The notes under the pieces: model-generated
Seen by the model: the letters and a program-made list of their open reading frames with translations, nothing else
The model's database searches: none
What the model was told of the DNA's origin: nothing
NCBI GenBank assembly: GCA_964644705.1
Contig: CAZXYF010000084.1
Location: 1 to 12,723 of the forward strand
From: CAZXYF01 sp964644705
GTDB taxonomy: Bacteria > Planctomycetota > Brocadiia > SM23-32
Reading direction: 5' to 3'
DNA: 12,723 bases
Shown here: one piece after another, positions 1 to 6,471 of the stretch
How positions within the stretch are numbered: position 1 is the stretch's first letter
Layout of the letters: each line of letters opens with the position of its first letter
Position numbers and translations under genes: made by a program

Positions 1-680
1 CGGAACATGGATAAAGAGGGACGCATACTCATCCAATGGCCTGGACTCCAGAATTCACAACTTGCTTTGAGCCTCCGTTCATACGACTCTCGCGCGCCTT
101 CCCAGCGATTCAGCATCTCTTTTTTGGTAGGGGGTTTCGGGCGATGGGGGGGATGAACCAACCCCAACGGTAGCTCTTCACCATTATAAAGAAGCAACTC
201 AATATGGTCACCATCACGACGACTGTCCTTCACGCAGGGCAACGCCTTCAGCGCGGCCGCGTATCTATCTTCGGCCTCCTGACCCTCATAATGCTTCCAT
301 ATGTAGTGTCGTTTCAGCCAAATATAACGGTTCATTTTTTCACTTTTATAGTGAGAGGCCATCCGGCTTATCTCCGGCACCTCCGGGTTTACCTCGCCAC
401 TGATTTTTTCATGTTCGGGCGGTGGCCAGTTCGCGGGCCCGCGTATTTGTATGTCGTTAATGAATATGGCCAATCCCCGTCGGCTGACCACATAGGGGAC
501 ATCAACGTACCGACCCTCCCAAAAGAGATACCCGGTCTTGATGGGCTTTCCTCTGGATATGCCGAACTCATCAATGTGCAGGTCCTGATCCTGGCTCCCG
601 TCACCCGCGGTTGCAAAGTGAGCCAACAGTCCCATACACGCCACAACAATCACAAAATAGCAGCTGCTTTTTCTCAACAT
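1..680 (-). CDS. Exported protein of unknown function, 3' end outside window
   Basis: This frame opens with ATG at 680-678 and stays open for 226 codons to the window edge, so the C-terminus is missing. The N-terminus (MLRKSSCYFVIVVACMG, then LLAHFATAG) is a clear Sec signal peptide with probable cleavage after ATA, so the product should be exported. About 30 residues after the cleavage site is a segment containing GYLFWEGRYV, PYVVSRRG and LAIFIND. I recall this GxxFxxGxY...PYVV...IxIN pattern from secreted hypothetical proteins of PVC bacteria, but I cannot name a family. The rest is hydrophilic, rich in W, Y, H and R, and shows no HEAT pattern in the visible part. It starts 48 nt after the caspase-like gene stops. 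The only ribosome-binding candidate is a weak GGGGG tract. By position it could be the partner of the upstream gene; its function is unknown. Confidence 0.8.
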   Translation of the reverse strand, partial: MLRKSSCYFVIVVACMGLLAHFATAGDGSQDQDLHIDEFGISRGKPIKTGYLFWEGRYVDVPYVVSRRGLAIFINDIQIRGPANWPPPEHEKISGEVNPEVPEISRMASHYKSEKMNRYIWLKRHYIWKHYEGQEAEDRYAAALKALPCVKDSRRDGDHIELLLYNGEELPLGLVHPPHRPKPPTKKEMLNRWEGARESYERRLKASCEFWSPGHWMSMRPSLSMF

Positions 681-728
681 CTTCGTTTTCCCCCGTTCGG
701 TTTCTAAGACATCACGAGAATAAGCCGG

Positions 729-3700
729 TCAGAATGACCATTTCTTCGGATCAGACTCGGAATCAGGCCGTGAATTATCATTCGGGGCTGTACGGTCTCC
801 GTCCAATCCCCGTCCACCGTCCTCTCCAGCATTTCTGCATTGGCTGCCCACTGCCTTCATTATCGTATCAGGATCACCTTCCTTTTTTTGAAAGTAGAAG
901 CCGAGAATGTAGCTCCCATGCTTGCCGGCAACCCAGTGATGGTTGTAGGTGGCCGGACCAGCCATCTGTTTCAAAGCGTCAGCGGCGGACACGGTGGTGT
1001 TCATATAGGTATCAAAAATGATGCATCCCCACCCCCACCCTTCGGCCGTATTGGTGCCATTCGGCCACACGGATTTTTCGTAAATTGGTGCCGGACAGAG
1101 CGTGGTCCATCCGTTGCCATCGGAAACCATTTTCGTTGTACCTACAACAGTTTCATCGTGCGGATGTCGATTTGCAAGCGAACGCATATAGTCATCACCA
1201 TCACTATTATTCATATCTCTTAGAAGCCCCCCAATGGCACCCACAATATCTGACTGCCATGCAACTCCTTTGAAACCCACGCGAAACCGACCACCGGCAC
1301 GTTCCTTAAGTGAAGCCTTCACTACCTCACCATCTTTCGTACGCTCATCGGCGGAATGACAGCAGGCCCAGAAAGTGAGGGCCCTATTCCCATTCAGTAC
1401 CGATTCATACCACTGAGCAACCCAGGCACTCTCTACCCTCACCGCCCAGCAATCCTTCCCCTTCCACTTTCTAAGAGACATGAATGGCTCCTGCCAGCCG
1501 GGTAGTGTCTCATGTATCCACTTTCTAAGAGTGTCTTTACCTTCCTCGGTAAGCGGAGCGTACACCGGGTAAAACCTTCTGTCTCCGCCATGACAATTCA
1601 TAAGCAATGCCCCCCCGTGACGTATCTTATAAAGAACCTTTCGGGGAGCTTCGTCTAAAGGACTTTGCGGAGACACAGCACTGGTGCTATACCCGCGCAC
1701 TTTAAATCCTTGCTTTTGCAATCCCCTCACGAATTCGTCTTCGGCTTCGGCACCAGGAGGCTTAGCATCTGCAGTCCAAACATACGCGGTTTTATCGAGA
1801 TTGGCACCGCTCCGCATCCTCTGCGGAGACCATGAGGGGGGAGGTACAGTAAGAGCTCGAACAGAATCTGAACCCAGGGTAAGCGTATTTCCCCCCTCCT
1901 CCTTCACATACTCCAGTGTCACCTTCTCGCTCACGGACTCAGAGCTTGGCTCTGGAGAAGGATTGTAATCCAGATAGACAGTTTCACACTCTCCGCGCAA
2001 CCGGGACAGGGCGAGTGGCTGTGATTCCGCAAGAGGCGCGGAGCTCTGATCCCTGGTTTCCCAAATCCGGAACTTGTCCAGGCTGAGTTTCCATTTTCCC
2101 TGCGGCAATTCAGGTTTGACGTTTAAATTCACCTGCCTGAGAGCATCTTCCCCTTCAGCATCACCCGCCAGAGAGTGGGGGACAATAACCCCCGGGTTCC
2201 TCATTTCAAGGTGGTCATCCGAGAGAGTAATGCTCCCGCTGTTGTCACTGTCCACGTCGATATCCACCTCCACACACGTCAGACGCACCGCATCACTCTC
2301 CAGCCAGCCCGCCGGTCCCGATCCGTCCGGGTCGATTTTGACGACCACACGATCAGCGCCCGCCGATGCAGATGGGTTTATAGCCTCCAGATAAAGTTTG
2401 GTCTTGCCTTTGCTATTGGAAAGCCCAAGTTTTTGAAAATCGGTGATTCGCGTGTTGGGAGGGATATAGTGGCCAGGATTATCAGCCATTATGCTGTTCG
2501 GATTACGAGTCACGTTGGACATTCCTTCAGTCCAAATCCGCAGGTGGCCACTTCCTGTTCTCCTCCACTCGTAGGGGGGCTGAGAGGAGCTCGGTGGAGA
2601 TAGAGCGTTCGGGTCGGATGCGCTGTACTCAAACTTCACGTGTGCCTGGTCCAGATTGTCTAGTTGCTTGATTTGCAGCCAGGCTGGTTCAAACTGACGA
2701 GCAGAAGCAGGATCCGTATCTACACACTCGTCATCCCAATTTCCGGATTCGCCATCTAAATCGTATCCATCGGCATAATCGGGTACACCATCACGATCGA
2801 CGTCAAACACGTTGGTCTGAACAAACATTCCAGACTTATGGCGGTCAACATCTTCAATCAGATCTTCCGCGGGGGACCTGGAAACCTTGAATTTCTGGTC
2901 GTTATCCGAATCCACATCAAGATCCATATCAAGCACCGTTATTCGCGCCACATCGACCTCTGTAAATGGCGCATCTCCGTCCCCGTCAGGGTCTATTTTC
3001 ACCGCTATGCGCGCCTGCCCCGGGTCGATCCCTTCCGCGTAAAACGTCACCGGATCCCCTCCGGCTGTCAATCCCAGATCCGACGCTGTGCAGGTCGCTT
3101 TACTTTTCTGTTGCTCCGTGCCTGCAGAGTCGTACGGGCGCAGATATTCCCCTTCACGTTCCTGTTTCGGTCCCTTCTTCCACAGTCGCACCGATCCGCC
3201 AGCGTCCGGCGCGTTCGGGAGATTGTAGCTCCAGGTGCCATCCTCATTTTGCGTGCGCGTGACTGCCGCCGGATCCGACCCCGGACACACAAAACGAACC
3301 TTCGCCTGATCCGGATCCAGCCCTTCCGATAGGGATACTTTCACCTTACAAAACCCGTTGCTCTCTTTCCCGATGTTGTCATAGTTGGCCTGATCATCCC
3401 ACCGGTTGTATCCGTCCGCATAATCCGGGATCCCGTCTCCGTCCACGTCCAGATCATTGTGGCAGAGGACCTTTCCGGGTACCCGCTCTTTATCTTCGAT
3501 TTCTTCCTCCCTGTCGCTTCGCTCCAGACCGTTTGCGTTGTCGGAATCCACGTCCAGATCCACAGCTAACCTGTTGAGAATTGCCGCCAGTGCGGTGTGC
3601 TGGACTTCACCATTTTGTTTGTCAGCGATCTGATATCTCCACTGCTTGCCATCGTTTATGTTGATCTCCGGCATACACCAGTAGTAGCGTTCATTCGCCT

Positions 3701-4301
3701 CCGTAATGCCATAGGTATCGCGCATGGAATTGTACACCATATCCACCGTCGGCCGGGGCCCCAGTATCTCCACAACCTCATCACTGGTGTAACCCCACCA
3801 TATAAGCCAGGATCTTACCTCGTCCCAGAGCCCCTGAACAAAGCTTACAAATTCCTTTATCCCCCTGTCCCCTTTGACATACTCCTCGAATTGCACCGCC
3901 TCTTCGCCGGTTCCAGCTTCCACGATCGCCCGCTTTCCTCTTTCCAGGCTTTCCAGCATTTTCTCATTCATCATCCCCTTCAGATTCATCACGGGACACG
4001 CCGGGCGATCCTGCTTCGTCCCCGACGAAACAACGGTGTACCATTGCCTGGTTGAATTCCCCTTCTTATCTTTCATGTTGTGGCACATTGTCAGATGGAC
4101 AGATCCGGCATACATCGTGCCTTCCATCGCCAGCCCGGCCGTGGAAACCAGCACAAGATCACGCTGCAGCTGCGAGCCACAGGCCAGCAGCCTGAGCTCA
4201 ACGGCCAGATCCTTCCCCGGCTCAATCGCCTCCATGTTGTAGCTCAACCCCGCCGCCGGCACAGCGCCCAGCTCGATTCTGTGCGTCGGGCCACCGCATA
4301 C
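729..4301 (-). CDS. Headless Ca-type repeat protein with C-terminal caspase-like peptidase domain
   Basis: The frame is open from within the preceding HEAT gene, but recognisable homology begins only at about 4299, four bases after that gene's stop, with GPTHRIELGA. No signal peptide, good Shine-Dalgarno or convincing start is visible; the first in-frame ATG after the junction is at 4235. Residues below are counted from codon 4481-4479. They show a repeat tail (64-110), a linker domain (about 130-300), two full Ca-type repeat units from 308 and 520, and a third start at 740 that degenerates. The C-terminal part (about 890-1200) looks like a clan CD peptidase fold: strands KTAYVW, FKVRGY and ALLMNCHGGD (His964), then ALTFWACCHSAD (Cys1041). 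The last resembles the metacaspase DSCHSG motif. Peptidase activity is inferred from these two motifs only. It is probably an orphan C-terminal cassette of a larger secreted protein, silent or expressed by coupling to the upstream HEAT gene. Confidence 0.7.
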   Translation of the reverse strand, partial: VCGGPTHRIELGAVPAAGLSYNMEAIEPGKDLAVELRLLACGSQLQRDLVLVSTAGLAMEGTMYAGSVHLTMCHNMKDKKGNSTRQWYTVVSSGTKQDRPACPVMNLKGMMNEKMLESLERGKRAIVEAGTGEEAVQFEEYVKGDRGIKEFVSFVQGLWDEVRSWLIWWGYTSDEVVEILGPRPTVDMVYNSMRDTYGITEANERYYWCMPEININDGKQWRYQIADKQNGEVQHTALAAILNRLAVDLDVDSDNANGLERSDREEEIEDKERVPGKVLCHNDLDVDGDGIPDYADGYNRWDDQANYDNIGKESNGFCKVKVSLSEGLDPDQAKVRFVCPGSDPAAVTRTQNEDGTWSYNLPNAPDAGGSVRLWKKGPKQEREGEYLRPYDSAGTEQQKSKATCTASDLGLTAGGDPVTFYAEGIDPGQARIAVKIDPDGDGDAPFTEVDVARITVLDMDLDVDSDNDQKFKVSRSPAEDLIEDVDRHKSGMFVQTNVFDVDRDGVPDYADGYDLDGESGNWDDECVDTDPASARQFEPAWLQIKQLDNLDQAHVKFEYSASDPNALSPPSSSQPPYEWRRTGSGHLRIWTEGMSNVTRNPNSIMADNPGHYIPPNTRITDFQKLGLSNSKGKTKLYLEAINPSASAGADRVVVKIDPDGSGPAGWLESDAVRLTCVEVDIDVDSDNSGSITLSDDHLEMRNPGVIVPHSLAGDAEGEDALRQVNLNVKPELPQGKWKLSLDKFRIWETRDQSSAPLAESQPLALSRLRGECETVYLDYNPSPEPSSESVSEKVTLEYVKEEGGNTLTLGSDSVRALTVPPPSWSPQRMRSGANLDKTAYVWTADAKPPGAEAEDEFVRGLQKQGFKVRGYSTSAVSPQSPLDEAPRKVLYKIRHGGALLMNCHGGDRRFYPVYAPLTEEGKDTLRKWIHETLPGWQEPFMSLRKWKGKDCWAVRVESAWVAQWYESVLNGNRALTFWACCHSADERTKDGEVVKASLKERAGGRFRVGFKGVAWQSDIVGAIGGLLRDMNNSDGDDYMRSLANRHPHDETVVGTTKMVSDGNGWTTLCPAPIYEKSVWPNGTNTAEGWGWGCIIFDTYMNTTVSAADALKQMAGPATYNHHWVAGKHGSYILGFYFQKKEGDPDTIMKAVGSQCRNAGEDGGRGLDGDRTAPNDNSRPDSESDPKKWSF
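1815..2264 (-). repeat. Degenerate Ca-type repeat unit 3 of the caspase-like gene
   Basis: The unit opens with DIDVDSDNSGS in register with units 1 and 2, but lacks the DGDGxPDYADG loop. It continues with a beta-rich stretch containing FRIWETRDQSSAP and ETVYLDYNPSPEP, which still echo the RIW and LYxEAI strands. It leads directly into the caspase-like domain. Confidence 0.55.
2265..2924 (-). repeat. Ca-type repeat unit 2 of the caspase-like gene
   Basis: This unit of about 220 residues has the same order of landmarks as unit 1: DLDVDSDN, EDLIED, DVDRDGVPDYADGYD, then HVKFEYSASDP, GHLRIWTEG, GHYIPPNT, LYLEAI and KIDPDGSGPAGW. The diagnostic residues are conserved but the protein has diverged clearly from unit 1, so this is an old duplication. 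Confidence 0.75.
2925..3560 (-). repeat. Ca-type repeat unit 1 of the caspase-like gene
   Basis: This unit of about 212 residues starts DLDVDSDN, passes through an acidic stretch ending EEIED and PGKVLCHND, and reaches the EF-hand or thrombospondin-3-like loop DVDGDGIPDYADGYN. A beta-rich half follows, with KVRF, SDPAAVTR, VRLWKK, FYAEGI and KIDPDGDG. The DxDxDG pattern is typical of calcium coordination. The next unit begins immediately. Confidence 0.75.
4263..4292 (-). repeat. 30-bp exact direct repeat, copy A
   Basis: This tract is identical base for base to 7579-7608 and differs at both flanking positions. It encodes GPTHRIELGA in the frame of the caspase-like gene, with the same codons as the other copy, and lies 10 bp beyond the HEAT stop at 4303. 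The protein around it has otherwise diverged, so this looks like a junction or conversion tract. Confidence 0.9.
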
Positions 4302-4302
4302 C

Positions 4303-5349
4303 TCACTTTTCTCCCGACTCGTCCTTCTCCGCGTCTTTTGTGGCATCTCCTGCCACCCGGAGAATATCCTCCTTGTGCCTCTCCCACCATTCACGGTATT
4401 TGCGGGACGGCAGTGTGAAAATCGTTTGTTTAAAATAGTTACTCGCGCGACCTCTGCGCGAGAAGAGGCTCCGCTTCTCATACTCTGTCGATTTCGGGTG
4501 CCGTCTCCATTTCACCATCAGCATGACCAGGTTCACCTTGATATATCCTTTTGCAGGATGCCATTTGGGGGTGTTTTCCAGTATCTCAATCAAATCCCCA
4601 ATTTGCGGTAATCCACCGCCTTCCACCAGCAAATCTACCGGCTCGTAATTCATCCGCGGATCTTTGGCCAGAAACTTCAGCGTTTTGATGCCTCGTTTGG
4701 ATCCCAGCTTCAAAGCAGCATAAGCCGCGCTTTGTTGGACATAGATGCTGGGGTGGTCCATACTCATAAAACGATTAACAACCGGTAGTGCCTTTTTGTC
4801 GCCCAAACGGCCGAGAGCCTTCAGAATCCATGCCCCCAACCACGGGGTCTCCACCGAATGCAGGGCCTTGATCAGGGCTTTACGCGCCCCAGCGCCGCCG
4901 ATGTGCACCATAACCACCGCTGCACGCATCCGGGCCGACATCGAAGACCCCTTCGCAAAAGGAGGACTCAACGAAGCCCTCTCCAGACCGGACCGTTTCC
5001 GCGTTTTTTCTCCCATGGTGCCAAGAACACGGGTCAGTTCCCCCAGCGCCTTATCCCCACGATCCGCAAGTTCCTTCTCCGCACCATGAAGAGACCACCG
5101 GTATTTCCGGTCCGCCCGACGATCAAACACGCGCCTTTTCCACGACTCATACTGCTCAGAGGTTTTGTAGTAATCGCCCTCCTTCCCCAGCTGTTTGATC
5201 AATTGTTTAATCGATCTGTCTGCAGCTTTTTGGGTCTGATCAGTCGATTTCTCCGCCCAGGATACTGGACTCATAGCAAGCAAAAACAACGCCGCGCAAG
5301 CGGCTGATATCGTCACTGATTTTTTCATGTTTTCTATTTCCGTGCTCAT
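4303..5349 (-). CDS. Exported HEAT-repeat protein (paralogue 1)
   Basis: The start is set at ATG 5349 because GGAG lies 7 nt upstream (5357-5360). ATG 5328 gives a more conventional signal peptide (MKKSVTISAACAALFLLAMSPVSWA) and is a close alternative; an ATG at 5373 has nothing to support it. The protein has about 348 residues and should be exported. From about residue 139 to 230 it carries HEAT (PBS-lyase-like) helix pairs: ARMRAAVVMVHIGGAGARKALIKAL, WILKALGRLGDKKALPVV, and AAYAALKLGSKRGIKTLKFL. Such repeats form protein-binding solenoids; no catalytic motif is present. The tail is rich in charged residues (KDAEKDESGEK). It is clearly homologous to the gene 78 nt upstream. Its stop abuts the headless caspase-like frame. 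The role is unknown; binding a neighbouring effector domain is an inference from position. Confidence 0.88.
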   Translation of the reverse strand: MSTEIENMKKSVTISAACAALFLLAMSPVSWAEKSTDQTQKAADRSIKQLIKQLGKEGDYYKTSEQYESWKRRVFDRRADRKYRWSLHGAEKELADRGDKALGELTRVLGTMGEKTRKRSGLERASLSPPFAKGSSMSARMRAAVVMVHIGGAGARKALIKALHSVETPWLGAWILKALGRLGDKKALPVVNRFMSMDHPSIYVQQSAAYAALKLGSKRGIKTLKFLAKDPRMNYEPVDLLVEGGGLPQIGDLIEILENTPKWHPAKGYIKVNLVMLMVKWRRHPKSTEYEKRSLFSRRGRASNYFKQTIFTLPSRKYREWWERHKEDILRVAGDATKDAEKDESGEK

Positions 5350-5356
5350 AATTTTT

Positions 5357-5360
5357 CTCC
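5357..5360 (-). promoter_or_regulatory. Ribosome-binding site choosing start 5349
   Basis: GGAG lies 7 nt before ATG 5349. It favours that start over 5328, which has only GGAA at 9 nt. The signal peptide shape argues the other way, so the choice is not settled. Confidence 0.5.
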
Positions 5361-5427
5361 GAAATGGATGCAATGACTGGGGTGTTTCCGGGTGGATTGG
5401 GGCTTCTGGTATCCCGGAGCTTATCTT

Positions 5428-6423
5428 TTACCTGTTTTCCGGATCTGTTTTGGGCTCCCCCTCCTTGCGCTGTTTCCTTTCCTCATTGTCCTGTTTCAGT
5501 ATTTCCCACCGGTTCTTGTTCCACCAGAGGCGATACATCCCGGTGGGAACATGTGGCCAATCCACTCCAAAACCAGAAGCGTAACTCGAGAAAACGAAGT
5601 AGCGATTATCAGCCTCTTTGCGTGACGAATACCACCTCTCAATCAACCTTCCCAGATATTTCTGAACGTATTCCCTGGCCGCGAACGAGCCGGGTGTCAA
5701 CTCCAGAAGTTCCACCAGCCCACCAATCTCCCGGCACCCCCCTGCCTCTACAAACAGATCTACAGACTCAGTTTGGGGATATCGGGCCAAAAAACTCAGC
5801 ACTTCAAATCCCCTGCGCGACCCGAGTTTTGCCGCCGCATACGCCGCCCCCTGACAGACGTTCATATCCGGATGATCCAGGTAGCGTTCGACCACAGGTA
5901 GAGCTTTTTTATCCCCCAATCGGCCCAACCCTTTGAGAATCCAGCCTCCCATTCCGGGATCTTCCACTGCACCCAACGCCTTGATAAGAACACCGCGAGC
6001 CTCCTTTCCCCCGATATGCACAAGCACCACAACCGCCCGTATTCGCGCCGCCGATCCCACCCCCCTGCGAGACACCGGCCACCGGGGCTGGAGGGCGAAT
6101 TCTTTGCGGTCCCTGTCTTTTTCTCCACCAGATCCTTCTCGCATCAGCAGGCGCCCTATTTCCTTCACCGCCTTTTTCCCATATTCGGCCAGTCTTTTCT
6201 CCTCCCCAATTAACCACCAGCGTTGATTCACGTCAGAACCAGGCCACTTGGGGTACATAGGACTATAGTAGTGATCTCCCGTTTCACCAAGGACCTCTAC
6301 AAGGCGGCCTATCGAACGCTGGGATTTCCCTTTCTCCTCCGACTTTGCTGGCCCTGCTGTAGCTATCGAACAGATTAACACAAGCACCAAACTCAGCGAT
6401 ATCAAGCCTGTTCCACGTTTCAT
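5428..6423 (-). CDS. Exported HEAT-repeat protein (paralogue 2)
   Basis: The protein has 331 residues and starts at ATG 6423 with GGAGG 8 nt upstream. The signal peptide MKRGTGLISLSLVLVLICSIATA ends in an ATA cleavage site. Residues 125-215 hold HEAT helix pairs: AARIRAVVVLVHIGGKEARG, WILKGLGRLGDKKALPVVERYL and GAAYAAAKLGSRRG. Alignment by eye with the next gene shows roughly half of residues identical across this core, plus a similar W-rich N-terminal region and a shared YRxWW motif near the C-terminus, so the pair arose by tandem duplication. It lies 48 nt downstream of the headless gene with the basic C-terminal domain, which makes it the natural candidate partner of that product. No enzyme signature is present; the likely role is protein binding outside the cytoplasm. 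Confidence 0.9.
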   Translation of the reverse strand: MKRGTGLISLSLVLVLICSIATAGPAKSEEKGKSQRSIGRLVEVLGETGDHYYSPMYPKWPGSDVNQRWWLIGEEKRLAEYGKKAVKEIGRLLMREGSGGEKDRDRKEFALQPRWPVSRRGVGSAARIRAVVVLVHIGGKEARGVLIKALGAVEDPGMGGWILKGLGRLGDKKALPVVERYLDHPDMNVCQGAAYAAAKLGSRRGFEVLSFLARYPQTESVDLFVEAGGCREIGGLVELLELTPGSFAAREYVQKYLGRLIERWYSSRKEADNRYFVFSSYASGFGVDWPHVPTGMYRLWWNKNRWEILKQDNEERKQRKEGEPKTDPENR

Positions 6424-6431
6424 GGTCTCTG

Positions 6432-6436
6432 CCTCC
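6432..6436 (-). promoter_or_regulatory. Strong ribosome-binding site for HEAT paralogue 2
   Basis: GGAGG lies 8 nt before ATG 6423. This is one of only two textbook Shine-Dalgarno sequences in the window. It contrasts with the absence of any such site ahead of the headless genes. Confidence 0.8.
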
Positions 6437-6471
6437 GTTCCTTTTTGTTCATTTCACGGGACTCACTGTTC

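Noticed and set aside
398..415. An 18-bp match between 398-415 and 5314-5331
   Set aside because: It is read in different frames in the two genes (HEKISG versus the start MKKSV) and centres on an A-rich run; it has no extended homology and is probably coincidence.
204..707. Open frames on the plus strand, here and at 2175-2603, 2838-3332, 3597-4055, 4858-5307 and 9930-10439
   Set aside because: They lie antisense to well-supported minus-strand proteins, have no family motifs or ribosome-binding sites, and follow the shadow composition of the real frames.
4302..4481. N-terminal extension of the caspase-like frame to ATG 4481
   Set aside because: It overlaps the end of the HEAT gene in another frame and reads as low-complexity R/S-rich sequence without homology to the repeat.
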